39,743 nt of DNA from Myxococcales bacterium UBA5297 (lineage in GTDB: Bacteria > Myxococcota > Myxococcia > Myxococcales > UBA5297): assembly GCA_002408385.1 (NCBI GenBank), contig DHSB01000178.1:1-39743 (forward strand), given 5' to 3'. Under the pieces are notes generated by a model, which made no database searches, was not told the DNA's origin, and saw only the letters and a program-made list of their open reading frames with translations. The translations under genes were made by a program, and so were the position numbers. Shown in pieces: positions 6,725-15,466 of the stretch; the first letter of the stretch is position 1; every line of letters starts with the position of its first letter.

Positions 6725-9700
6725 ATGCGCTCACAATGCGGCAAAGCAATTTGCCTCTTGGTCGCCGCCGCGCTTCTCGCCTGCTCAGAGGAGAGGCTGC
6801 GGGTACAAGAGGGGCGCCTCGAGGTTTGGGATGACCAGACGGCGAGCTTCTCGGCAACGGCGATCCTCGACTTTGGTGAGCACGTCGTAGGCCGAGTCGC
6901 CGAAAGAAGGGTTCGGCTGCGCAATTCGGGAGACCGCACGATTGCGTTGGCCGCACCTGTGGTTGTGTCCGGCTCGGTTGCGGCAAGCGACGCAGAAGCC
7001 GGCACCTACCTCTTGAGCTACCGCCGCGGTCTCGAGATCGCAGAGGGAGACGAGATTGAGCTTTCAGTCGGGTTCCGGCCAACTGAGGTCTCAGAGGCTG
7101 GCGGTGAGCACGCGGAGGTCAAGCTGTCCGCGGATGGCGCAGAGCAAGGTGCTCGCGAGGTCAGCCTGGTACTGCGCGGGCACGCTGTTGCAGATCCCTG
7201 TGAGTTTCCCGAGACGCTTGACTTTGGAAGGGTGTTTGTCGGGCAGAGCAAGAGTGCCACCTTGGAGGTGCGCAACCCGTTTTCCCAATCGGCCATGGTC
7301 GAGCTTGCATGCGGCAGCGGGGATTCGCCTTTTGTTTGCGTGCCCGAGGCAGCCTTCGAGCTTCCCGGAAAGAGCACGAGCGCTGTTCGAATCGTTTTCC
7401 AGCCGTCCATCCCGGCAAACTCCGCTGACGTGGTGAGAATGTCAGGGATTCGCGGGTGTGGAGAGGTCACGATCTTTCTGCTGGGACAGGGGATTGATCG
7501 CTTGATCGCGACGAGCCCGGAGCAGATTGACTGTGGTGCGGTCGCACTCGGATCGAACAGGGTGCGGCCTCTGGCGTTTACGAACGTGTCGGAGAAGGCG
7601 GTCGCCGTGCGCGACCCGCGTTTGGTCGGCCCGGAAGCAAACGACTTTGGCTTCGCCGGGAGCGATTGGAGCCCGCCGGCGTTCGTGCTTGGACCAAGCG
7701 AAACGACGATGCGCGAGATACGGTGCGAGCCGTCTTCCTTCGGCGAGAAGTCGGCGACGCTTGAGCTGGAAATCGACTCGAGTCTGCAGCCGAGCGTGGA
7801 GGTGCCGCTGTACGCCGTGGGGGCGGGGCCCGACATCGTGGTGGAGCCCTTGGAGCTGGACTTTGGACTCGTCGCGGTTTCGGCACACGGCGAGTTGGCG
7901 GAGGAGCGGAGCTTTTCGATTGGAAATCAGGGCAGCGCCCCGGAAGCTGAGCTATCGGTTGGAGCCCTTCGCCTTGGAGCTCTTTCGCCGGATGGCTCTT
8001 ATGGTCCGCCGTATTTTCAGGTGCTCCCGTCGAATTCCGGGACCCGGGCAGACGAGCTCGAAGTGTGGCTGGAGGGGGACTCGCGGCTGATGCCGGGTGG
8101 GCGCGTCGTGGTCGGGGTGCGCATGCTGGCGAAGACCGCGGGCGAGAAGGCGGCGGTAATCGAAGTGCTGTCGAATGACCCCGACGAGCCGCGAAAGCGT
8201 GTCTCGATACGGGCTGAAGCCCGCTCCTACCCGCCTTGCGAGTATTTGATAAGCCCGCTCGACCTTGACCTCGGTGTCGCGCATGCGCGCATGCCTCGGA
8301 CGCACGCATTCACATTCGAGAATAGGGGCACTCGGCCGGAGCAGAAGTGCTTGGTTTCGGGGATGCGGCTGACGGCTGAAAGCCTTCCCGACTACCGGTT
8401 GGCTGACGTCGCGGTACCCCGCGAGGTCGGCCCGGGGGAAAAGCTGACAGTTGAGGTGACGCTGCAGCCGTCGATGGTGGGCACGCGCACCTTCGGGGAG
8501 CTCACAGGCGCTGTGGAGCTTCGGGCGTCGAACCCGGCACGACCTCACGCCTTCGTGAGCCTGAGGGGAGGGACGGGCGCAGCCTGCCTTGTGCCCTGGC
8601 CCAATGCGCTGGATTTCGGAGGAGTACCTCCTGGAAGCCGATCGCCCTCTCAACCCCTCAAGCTTCTCCACCTTTGCGAGGCGGAGGTGCGTTTGTTGGG
8701 AGCGCGATTGGAGGGGCCGAACGGCGACGAGTTCGAGCTGGAGGTGTCGCGGGCGATCCCGCCGGGCGGCCTGCCGCTGATTCGAGACATTCACTCATCG
8801 ATGGACGATGACCCTCCGGAGGAGACTGCGCGACTGCGATTTGCGCCGCTGAGCGAGGGCGACAAGCTGGCCGTGATCAGCCTGGAAGTGGAACAGGCAG
8901 GTGAGTTGGTGCGGCACGTCATTCCGATCCGCGGGACGGCGGATGATTCCGGCGTCGGACGACTCGAGTTGACTCAAGGCGGAGGCAAGAAGGTAGATGT
9001 CGTTATTGTGATGCAAAATCATGAATCCATGGAGCGGATCATCGGACCGACCGTCGCCCAACACGCTTCAACGCTTCTCGATAGTCTCGCGATGGCTGAA
9101 ATGGATTACCACATCGGTGTTTTGCCGCATGGGTATTCGGGGGATATTAAAGCGGGAATGTTTACGTCGGGTCCGGACGACCCCGACCGCTTCATTACCC
9201 CGTCCTCGGCTCGCCGAGCCGAGCAACTGGCGCTCAAGATCGCTCGAGGGTATTCCGGAGGAAGCAATCCATTTACCGAACATGATGCCTGGAGTGCGGT
9301 CGTTCCCCCGCATCGCGACGGATGGAATGCAGGATTTCTTCGCGCTGACGCGGACTTGGCGATTGTGTTGGTGGAGACGAAATCCGATATGGCCTATCAC
9401 CCTCTTTCCTGGCCGTGGTACGACCTGATTGAGGACGTCCTGGATGTCGACGATCTGGGCGACATGATGAAGGCTTTCATGGCGATCGATGGACCGGAGC
9501 GGCCCTACCCGGTTCGTTGGGTTCAGATGGTGGAAATGCTGAACTACCCCCCCGCGCCGTGTTCTGCGCATCTTCCGAGCGCGGAATGGAACACTTGGCT
9601 GCTCTTGGGCGCACCGAGGGCTGCTGTCTCGCTGCTTGGCGGGCGGGTCATCGATTCATGCGAGGACGCGGCGGTCAGTTGGGAGCGACGGTTAGAGTAC

Positions 9701-9934
9701 CTCGATGACGCGATTAGCGGAATGACGCGAAACTTCCGTTTGCCGGCCGAGGCCGACTTGTCGCGCGGGGCTATCGAGGTGAGCGTCGACGGCGCCGTTC
9801 TCCTCCAGGCGGATGCCAATGGAGTGGTGTGGGAATACGACGAGGTGAACCGAGAGGTGCATTTCGAGCTCGCCCGCGCTCCACGGCCCGGCCAGAAGGT
9901 GCTCATTCGGTATCCAACGCGGCTTGAGCCATAG
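6725..9934 (+). CDS. Large lipoprotein with ASH/HYDIN-like repeats and degenerate vWA domain
   Basis: A 1069-residue lipoprotein: the signal peptide ends in LLAC with lipidated Cys20. Then come about six ASH/HYDIN-type immunoglobulin-like repeats, recognisable by their starts: LDFGEHVVG, LDFGRVFVG, IDCGAVALG, LDFGLVAVS, LDLDLGVAH and LDFGGVPPG. From about residue 757 a von Willebrand A-like domain begins (KKVDVVIVMQNHESM), but the metal-site DxSxS is replaced by QNHES. The end resembles the beta-rich tail of related myxobacterial proteins. The ATG at 6725 follows GGGAGGAG and gives the lipobox; an earlier in-frame start at 6671 does not. It is probably an outer-membrane surface protein with binding or scaffold function. 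GC is lower in the vWA part (8990-9490) than in the repeats. Confidence 0.85.
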   Translation: MRSQCGKAICLLVAAALLACSEERLRVQEGRLEVWDDQTASFSATAILDFGEHVVGRVAERRVRLRNSGDRTIALAAPVVVSGSVAASDAEAGTYLLSYRRGLEIAEGDEIELSVGFRPTEVSEAGGEHAEVKLSADGAEQGAREVSLVLRGHAVADPCEFPETLDFGRVFVGQSKSATLEVRNPFSQSAMVELACGSGDSPFVCVPEAAFELPGKSTSAVRIVFQPSIPANSADVVRMSGIRGCGEVTIFLLGQGIDRLIATSPEQIDCGAVALGSNRVRPLAFTNVSEKAVAVRDPRLVGPEANDFGFAGSDWSPPAFVLGPSETTMREIRCEPSSFGEKSATLELEIDSSLQPSVEVPLYAVGAGPDIVVEPLELDFGLVAVSAHGELAEERSFSIGNQGSAPEAELSVGALRLGALSPDGSYGPPYFQVLPSNSGTRADELEVWLEGDSRLMPGGRVVVGVRMLAKTAGEKAAVIEVLSNDPDEPRKRVSIRAEARSYPPCEYLISPLDLDLGVAHARMPRTHAFTFENRGTRPEQKCLVSGMRLTAESLPDYRLADVAVPREVGPGEKLTVEVTLQPSMVGTRTFGELTGAVELRASNPARPHAFVSLRGGTGAACLVPWPNALDFGGVPPGSRSPSQPLKLLHLCEAEVRLLGARLEGPNGDEFELEVSRAIPPGGLPLIRDIHSSMDDDPPEETARLRFAPLSEGDKLAVISLEVEQAGELVRHVIPIRGTADDSGVGRLELTQGGGKKVDVVIVMQNHESMERIIGPTVAQHASTLLDSLAMAEMDYHIGVLPHGYSGDIKAGMFTSGPDDPDRFITPSSARRAEQLALKIARGYSGGSNPFTEHDAWSAVVPPHRDGWNAGFLRADADLAIVLVETKSDMAYHPLSWPWYDLIEDVLDVDDLGDMMKAFMAIDGPERPYPVRWVQMVEMLNYPPAPCSAHLPSAEWNTWLLLGAPRAAVSLLGGRVIDSCEDAAVSWERRLEYLDDAISGMTRNFRLPAEADLSRGAIEVSVDGAVLLQADANGVVWEYDEVNREVHFELARAPRPGQKVLIRYPTRLEP

Positions 9935-10021
9935 CGCATGCCGTTGCCTTCGATTGCCGTTGGCCGAATGGCCATCGCGACGCTTCGGACTTCGAGTGAG
10001 CGCTCCTCGAGGCGGGCGGAA

Positions 10022-10042
10022 GACCGAGCGGCAAGCTCGGTC
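10022..10042 (+). terminator. Terminator hairpin after the 6725 gene
   Basis: GACCGAGC (10022-10029) and GCTCGGTC (10035-10042) form a perfect 8-bp stem with a GGCAA loop, 87 bases past the stop at 9934. There is no T-tract. It lies between convergent genes and could stop transcription from either side. Confidence 0.45.
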
Positions 10043-10097
10043 CTCACCCGTGGGTCCGAGAGCCTCCGCGAGACCAAAGCGAGAGACCAAACCGAGA

Positions 10098-10694
10098 GAC
10101 GGCGCTTCGCACTGCGTCGAGGCCTGTGGGGCGCATTGCCATGCGCCCTTACCTCGCCCGGCGCTTCGCGAGGTGGCCCGCCGTGCATCAGGCTGGAGCA
10201 CCGGCACGTTGGAAGGCGTTACGCGCGAACCGATACATCTCCCCGACCCGGAGCGCGCCGACCGCGATCGCCAGGCCGAAGTAGACCGCCGCGTCGATGG
10301 CCACTCGCATCGCGCCAAGGTCGCCAAGCAGCCGGTCGACGGCGAGGACGACCGCGCAGACCCCGGCGGTCTTGGCGAGCAGCCTCAGGCTCCGCTTGTC
10401 GAAGGCGCGGCCGCGGATGGTCCAGAGCATCAGCCCGGTGACCGTGGCCTCGGTGAGGATGAGCGAGGCCGCGCAGCCCGCACCGCCGCCGGCCGGGCCG
10501 AGGTGTTTCAGGCCGAGCGGAATGAGCAACAGGTTGAGGCAGACGCTGACCACCAGCCCGGCGAGGGAGATGAGCGTGAGCGTCCAGCCGCGCCCGAGCA
10601 GCACCAGCGAGGAGGCGGTGATGGTCGCCACGTAGGTCATGATGAAGACCGGCGCGAGGATGCTCAGGTCGAGCGCGGCGGGCGCGTACTCGGG
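10098..10694. repeat. Direct repeat copy 2 (3' end of intact flippase)
   Basis: Partner of 4681-5294, in the same orientation and 5400 bases away. It comprises the final third of the intact flippase gene and about 90 bases after its stop codon, including the GGGCGCA/TGCGCCC hairpin at 10129-10148. Confidence 0.85.
10129..10148. terminator. Hairpin repeat GGGCGCA-TTGCCA-TGCGCCC, copy 2
   Basis: Perfect 7-bp stem, 40 bases downstream of the flippase stop codon at 10188. It is probably the end of the polysaccharide operon transcript. Same element as at 4725-4744. Confidence 0.5.
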
Positions 10695-11762
10695 GCCGAA
10701 CATCAGCGCGATCCACACGTCGGCGCCCAGGGCCATCATGAGCGAGGTGGGGATGGCGACCGAGAGGACCAGCTCGATGGAGCGGCGGATGGCGTGGTCG
10801 AGCTCTGCCTGCGAGCGGGCCGCTGCGCGCGCGAAGTGCGGCAGAAGCACCCAACTGATGAGCGGGGTGACGAGCAGCGTCAGCCCGGCGAGGTTCGAGG
10901 CCGCGCCGTACCAGCCGACCTCGCGGTCGTTGTTGCTCAGGATGGAGAGCAGGCTCACGTCGAGCCGCGCGTAGGCGGTCTGCGAGACGGTGTGCAGGTA
11001 GAAGGGCAGGCTCGCGGCGACCACCGAAAGCGCTGGCGACAGCCGCGGAACTAGCCTCAGCCCGAGGTGCCTGCGCGCGAGCAGCCCGAGCGCGACCGCC
11101 TTGAGCGCCTCGGCGGCGACGTAGCAGCCTGCGATGACGACCAGCCCGCCGCGCAGCAGCAGCGCGGCGAGGATGCCCGCGCCCCACAGCAGCTTGGAGG
11201 CGATGTTCATCACCGAGAGCCCGTCGACGCTGCCCTTGGCCTGCAGCAGCGCGGCGAGGCTGTTGTTGAGCGTGAAGAGGAACTGCCAGCCCGCGAAGAC
11301 GTAGACGACGCTTCGCACCGCGGGCGGGCGCCCGGTCAGCTCCATCACCGCCGACATCGCGAGCACGACCAGGCCGGCCATCGCCAGCCGCAGCACGAGC
11401 ACCCCGCCGAAGAAGTCGCTCGCGTGCGCGGGGCGCACGGGGATCTCCTTGCGGATGTAGGTGTCGACGCCCAGGCCGAGCGAGACGAAGAAGAGGGTGG
11501 CGAAGGCGTCGGCGAAGTTGAGCGGGCCGTACCCCTCGGGGCCGAGCAGGCGCGGCAGCAGGATGCGGACGACGAGCGCGATGCCCCAGGTCGCCAACAG
11601 CGAGCCGGTCAGCTTGAAGGCGTTGCGCACCGCGAGCAGCGCGTCGCTCGCGCTGGAGCTGCCGACCGCGGCGTTGGCCGCGGCGCGGTTGCCGGCCCCG
11701 TTCACGAGCGGGCGAGCCGCCAGCCCGGCCGGCGGACGTACGACGACGTCCTTTGTGCTCAT
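10188..11762 (-). CDS. Polysaccharide flippase (Wzx/MATE-like, oligosaccharide translocase)
   Basis: A 524-residue polytopic membrane protein of the MOP/polysaccharide transport superfamily. These proteins flip undecaprenyl-linked repeat units across the inner membrane for exopolysaccharide or O-antigen assembly. The N-terminal domain (LTGSLLATWGIALVVRILLP, then LLGPEGYGPLNFADAF) has the typical membrane-segment and RLLGPEGYG pattern. About 12-14 hydrophobic segments follow. The ATG at 11762 overlaps the TGA of the upstream sugar transferase by four bases (ATGA), indicating translational coupling and deciding the start against an upstream in-frame ATG. The first 50 residues are a polar, Ala-rich extension before the first membrane segment. 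Its last third is duplicated as a fragment at 4785-5294. Confidence 0.9.
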   Translation of the reverse strand: MSTKDVVVRPPAGLAARPLVNGAGNRAAANAAVGSSSASDALLAVRNAFKLTGSLLATWGIALVVRILLPRLLGPEGYGPLNFADAFATLFFVSLGLGVDTYIRKEIPVRPAHASDFFGGVLVLRLAMAGLVVLAMSAVMELTGRPPAVRSVVYVFAGWQFLFTLNNSLAALLQAKGSVDGLSVMNIASKLLWGAGILAALLLRGGLVVIAGCYVAAEALKAVALGLLARRHLGLRLVPRLSPALSVVAASLPFYLHTVSQTAYARLDVSLLSILSNNDREVGWYGAASNLAGLTLLVTPLISWVLLPHFARAAARSQAELDHAIRRSIELVLSVAIPTSLMMALGADVWIALMFGPEYAPAALDLSILAPVFIMTYVATITASSLVLLGRGWTLTLISLAGLVVSVCLNLLLIPLGLKHLGPAGGGAGCAASLILTEATVTGLMLWTIRGRAFDKRSLRLLAKTAGVCAVVLAVDRLLGDLGAMRVAIDAAVYFGLAIAVGALRVGEMYRFARNAFQRAGAPA

Positions 11763-13153
11763 TTGGCCCCTCGCCCGGTGAAGACGACCGGGAAGGTCTT
11801 CAGGATGAGGTTCAGGTCCTTCCTGAAGCTCCAGTGATCGATGTAGCGCATGTCGAGGTACATCCAGTCCTCGAACGGAATCTGGTTGCGGCCGCTCACC
11901 TGCCAAATGCAGGTGAGGCCCGGGCTGACCGACAGGCGCCTGCGCTGCCAGCTCTTGTAGGCGGCGACCTCGGCGGGCAGCGGCGGGCGCGGGCCGACGA
12001 TGCTCATCTCGCCGCGCAGCACGTTGATGAGCTGCGGCAGCTCGTCGATGGAGAACTTACGCAGCACGCGGCCGACTGGAGTGATGCGCGGGTCGCGCGA
12101 CATCTTGAAGACCGGCCCGCTCTGCTCGTTGTGGGCCGCGAGCCGGGCGCGCAGCGCCTCGGCGTTGGAGACCATCGAGCGGAACTTGAGCATGTGGAAC
12201 GGCCGGCCGTTGCGGCCGATGCGCACCTGCTTGAAGAGCACCGGGCCCTTCGAGGTGAGCTTGATGAGCAGCGTGACGAGCGCGAAAAGCGGCACCAGGC
12301 ACCAAATCGCGGCCGCGGAGACCACGATGTCGAACAGGCGCTTGAGCGCCATCTGCGAGGGCTTGGACTCGACGTTGACGTAGTGCAGGTAGCCGTCGCG
12401 GATCGCCCGGGGGTCGAGCGGCTTGGCGCGGCTGAGGCGGAAGCCGTAGACCGGCAGGGCGAAAGGGATGCCCAGCGTCTCGCAGACGGTGATCACCCGC
12501 TGCATCGGCTCGCGGTCGGTCGTCGGGTTGCCGGCGAGGTAGACCTCGTTGACCGGGTGCGCGGAGAGCAGCTCGCCAATCTCGGTGCTGTCGCCGAGCA
12601 GGCGGGCGCGCAGCGAGTCGGGGATCCGGTCGAACGGCAGGCCGAGGAAGCCGACCACGCGACGGCGGCCGCGCCCGCGCTCCAGATAGTCGGCGGTGGC
12701 CCGGGCGAGCGGCCCGGTGCCGACGATGAGCACCTCGTCGAGCCGCTCCTCGCGCGCCGAGAGCCTGCGCACGAGCAGCAGGCGCAGGGCAAGCGCGGCG
12801 GGGACGAAGACGACGAGGAAGTAGCCGACCTGCAGCAGGGCCGCTCCGCTGGGCAGGACCAGGCCGAGCACGGCGAGCACGGTCGCCACGGCGAGCGAGA
12901 GCACCGTGACGAGCGCGGCGTCGTCGAGCACCTCGCGATAGGCCCACAGGTCGTAGTGGCGCAGCGCCGTGCTGGTGATGGCCCAGGTCGCCGCTGCCGC
13001 GGCGAGCATCGAGAGCAGGGGAGAGGCGAGCGACAGCGGGCTCCCCGAGAGCAGCGTCGCCGCGCCGATGCCCAGCACGAGCGCTGAGAGGTCGAGGAGC
13101 AGGTTCAGCTTGGAGATCCGGCCAGGGGCGACTCTGCCGAGCACGGAAGTCAT
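11759..13153 (-). CDS. Exopolysaccharide polyprenyl glycosylphosphotransferase
   Basis: A 464-residue membrane enzyme that starts repeat-unit assembly by moving a sugar-1-phosphate onto undecaprenyl phosphate (WbaP/WcaJ/EpsZ-type). The N-terminal half has four or five membrane segments and a Rossmann-like CoA-binding fold (VLIVGTGPLARATADYL). The C-terminal bacterial sugar transferase domain has KRLFDIVVSAAAI, GPVLFKQVRIGRNG, the catalytic DELPQLINVLRGEMSIVGPRP block and SPGLTCIWQVSGRN. The start is uncertain. ATG at 13153 is chosen, but ATG at 13165 and TTG at 13192 are in frame and none has an ideal ribosome site. The stop overlaps the flippase start, so initiation and export of the sugar unit are coupled. 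The sugar cannot be predicted. Confidence 0.92.
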   Translation of the reverse strand: MTSVLGRVAPGRISKLNLLLDLSALVLGIGAATLLSGSPLSLASPLLSMLAAAAATWAITSTALRHYDLWAYREVLDDAALVTVLSLAVATVLAVLGLVLPSGAALLQVGYFLVVFVPAALALRLLLVRRLSAREERLDEVLIVGTGPLARATADYLERGRGRRRVVGFLGLPFDRIPDSLRARLLGDSTEIGELLSAHPVNEVYLAGNPTTDREPMQRVITVCETLGIPFALPVYGFRLSRAKPLDPRAIRDGYLHYVNVESKPSQMALKRLFDIVVSAAAIWCLVPLFALVTLLIKLTSKGPVLFKQVRIGRNGRPFHMLKFRSMVSNAEALRARLAAHNEQSGPVFKMSRDPRITPVGRVLRKFSIDELPQLINVLRGEMSIVGPRPPLPAEVAAYKSWQRRRLSVSPGLTCIWQVSGRNQIPFEDWMYLDMRYIDHWSFRKDLNLILKTFPVVFTGRGAK

Positions 13154-13301
13154 GACTCTGCCCATCCCTTCGTGTCCCGAGTGCCTGTTCAATCGCTCTC
13201 GGTTTCGACCTGCCTCGGCCTCCTCTCGTGCCCTTTTGGGCAGTCACGGGGACGATGGGAGCCCGATTGAGGATCCGCAAGCTTTGCAGGGGGTTGGAGG
13301 A

Positions 13302-13345
13302 GTTGTGAGTAGAGTTCTGAGTTCTGAGTTCGGAGTTGGGAGTAG
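13302..13345. repeat. Heptamer tandem repeat (TGAGTTC-like)
   Basis: Six consecutive 7-base units on the pattern AGAGTTC, TGAGTTC, TGAGTTC, GGAGTTG, GGAGTAG, preceded by a degenerate TGTGAGT. They lie in the 368-base gap between the GH44 gene and the sugar transferase. The region has no gene. A second heptamer array with another unit is at 15998-16018. Confidence 0.6.
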
Positions 13346-13405
13346 ACAGGCTGGACGTCGCCTGAAGCATCGGAGGACCGACCTTCGTTTCCCAAGGGAA
13401 AGGCC

Positions 13406-13489
13406 GGAGCGCCAGGCTTCGTGCTGGCGGGCGGACGGATCGCCGCGCGATAGGAAGGTCCGAAGTGCCAGCCTGCGTGCTGGCGGTCG
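13406..13489. repeat. Two copies of a dispersed CGCCAG...CTGGCG hairpin repeat
   Basis: GGAGCGCCAGGCTTCGTG followed by CTGGCGGGCGG (13406-13434), and a related copy at 13459-13489 with stem GCCAGC/GCTGGC. Both arms are flanked by GGAGCG or GAAGTG. A third, inverted copy is at 28601-28631. Together with the heptamer array they fill the gap upstream of the sugar transferase. I see no promoter hexamers here. Confidence 0.55.
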
Positions 13490-13521
13490 CCACACGGCCG
13501 GAGGGGCCGCCCCGCGCCCGA

Positions 13522-15183
13522 TCAGCGCTCGAGGACGATGGTCGAGACGCTCATCGCCGGCAGGGAGAGGCTGAAGGCGTTGGTGCGCTCGATGGCGAGG
13601 TCGGCGTCGCGCACCGGCGCGGGTGCGCTCTCGGTGAGCCGGTAGACCTCGGCGCGCCGGTAGGCATCCGGAGCGGCGATGCGGAATCCGGCGGTCAGCG
13701 GCTCGGTCGACCTGTTGATCGCCACGAGCACCATGCGGCCGGGCTTGCTCGTGTCGACGCTCGCGTAGACCGAGGTGCGCTCGGAGTCGGGCGTCTCCGC
13801 GCGGACCGAGATGTCGCCGAAGGCCCCGCCGTTGCCGTCGTAGCTGCGGAACATGTCGAAACCCGCGTGGATGAAGCGCTGGTCTTCGGCGAGCTCCCAC
13901 AGCGCGGCGGCGAAGACGCCCTCGCGCCCGAAGACGCCGAGCACGTCGGCCTGGGCGACGCCGCCGGAGATGTGGCCGCCGCCGCCGTAGTTGTATTCGG
14001 TGACCGCGAGGCGGGTGCCCGGGTAGTGGGCGTCGATCTTCTCCTGGAGCCACGGCAGCAGGCGGATGGGGCCGAGGGTGGAGAAGTCGGCTATCCAGCT
14101 CGACTCGACGTAGCCCGGGTCCCAGAGCGAGCGCGGCGCCTGCACGCGCGCCGCGGCGACCTCCGGGCTCGACTCCTGGCCGGTGATGCGCACGCCGCCG
14201 CCGGTCGCCTCGGGGTACCAGTGGATGTCGAGCACGTCGAGCAGCCGGCGCCCGTGCGCCGACTCCGCGCGCCGCATCTCTTGGAGGTAGAAGTCGAGGA
14301 AGTCGCGGCCGCCGCCGTCGGGCGCGTCCTGCAGGGTCTTGAAGCCGTGCCAGCCGTAGCTCGCCGGACCGAAGACGAGGGCTTCGGGCGCCACGTCCTT
14401 GATGGCCGAGGCGAGCTCTGTCGATTTGCGCGACAGCTCGTCATAGGTCGCCGGCTCGGGGTGGAGGCGCGGGTGGGTGCCCGCCCAGAGGTCGGGCTCG
14501 TTGTCGAGCGAGTAGAAGAGGGTCCGGCTCGGGTCGGTGCGCACGTGCGGGAACTCGCTCTCGAGCCAGGCGACGAACTCGTCCTGGTAGACGACGCGGT
14601 CGGCGGTGTCGGGAGGGAAGCTGAACGCGCCGTCCTTGCGGGCCACCGAGGCGTGGAAGCGGGTTTGGAGATAGTCGGCGGTCTGGTTGACGTCGCCCTC
14701 GGGCGACTTGTCGGCCGCCACGTGACCGAGCATCGGGACGGTCATCAGCAACGAGGCGCCGGCCGAGTGGGCCGCCTCGGTCCAGGCGCGCGGCGAGTCG
14801 CCCGGCATGTCGGAGCTGCCGAGATAGGCGTCGTTCTGGTTGCTCCAGTCGGAGCCGGCGTTGGAGGCGTTGTTCTCCCAGTTGAAGGCGGTGAAGCGGT
14901 TGCCGCCGGAGCGAGCGAAGGGCAGGTAGCGGGACTTGCCCGTCCAGTCCGGCTGGTTGGTGCCGTAGATGAAGGGCGAGATCGCCCGAGCGTCGCGGGT
15001 CGCGTCGATCTCGAAGGTGAGGTCGGCCGGCCCGGGGTCGTCCGGCGGCAAGGCGGGGCCGGGTTGATAGCCGGCCGCGGGGTCGTCGGGTTCGACTGGC
15101 CAGCCCTCGCCTGCCTGCCCGCAGGCACCCAGCGCGAACGCCATGCAGGGCAGCAGGAAGGCGGGCAGCAAGTGGAGTCTCAT
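13522..15183 (-). CDS. GH44-family glycoside hydrolase, lipoprotein
   Basis: A 553-residue predicted endo-glycanase of glycoside hydrolase family 44, whose known members cut beta-1,4-glucans such as cellulose and xyloglucan with retention. Diagnostic stretches: ISPFIYGTNQPDW (69-81), SGGNRFTAFNWENNASNAG (92-110), LDNEPDLW with the probable acid/base Glu229, VLDIHWYPEA (317-326) and VTEYNYGGGG with the probable nucleophile Glu396. A beta-sandwich domain forms the C-terminus. The signal peptide ends in a lipobox (LGAC, Cys21) and a Pro/Asp-rich linker follows, so the enzyme is tethered to the membrane surface. It is first in line with the exopolysaccharide genes on the same strand but separated by 368 bases. 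It could trim the organism's own polymer or digest plant glucan. Confidence 0.88.
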   Translation of the reverse strand: MRLHLLPAFLLPCMAFALGACGQAGEGWPVEPDDPAAGYQPGPALPPDDPGPADLTFEIDATRDARAISPFIYGTNQPDWTGKSRYLPFARSGGNRFTAFNWENNASNAGSDWSNQNDAYLGSSDMPGDSPRAWTEAAHSAGASLLMTVPMLGHVAADKSPEGDVNQTADYLQTRFHASVARKDGAFSFPPDTADRVVYQDEFVAWLESEFPHVRTDPSRTLFYSLDNEPDLWAGTHPRLHPEPATYDELSRKSTELASAIKDVAPEALVFGPASYGWHGFKTLQDAPDGGGRDFLDFYLQEMRRAESAHGRRLLDVLDIHWYPEATGGGVRITGQESSPEVAAARVQAPRSLWDPGYVESSWIADFSTLGPIRLLPWLQEKIDAHYPGTRLAVTEYNYGGGGHISGGVAQADVLGVFGREGVFAAALWELAEDQRFIHAGFDMFRSYDGNGGAFGDISVRAETPDSERTSVYASVDTSKPGRMVLVAINRSTEPLTAGFRIAAPDAYRRAEVYRLTESAPAPVRDADLAIERTNAFSLSLPAMSVSTIVLER

Positions 15184-15466
15184 CGGCGGATGACCTCGAC
15201 GCGGGGCCGCAAGGGCGCCCTTGGAACCCGCCCTGGCGAACCGTCTGGCGGAGCTTCTCGAAGCGGTCGTAACCGTGAGGTCCGCGAGGCTATTCGCCCG
15301 CGGAGAACAGCGGCCGAGCGCCGCCCGGGAACGGGTTGGCGGCCTCGGGAGGCGAGGAGCGACCGAGGCGTTGGATGGGCGGGCAGCGCGAGCGAAAGAG
15401 GGGCTGTCCGGCTCGATTGATCGCGCTGTCGCCGGTGCCGACCTTAGCCGTTGGGAGGATTGGGCC

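Noticed and set aside
11753..13087. Long plus-strand frame opposite the sugar transferase
   Set aside because: Shadow of the well-supported minus-strand gene; the translation is Arg/Glu/His-rich and without family features.
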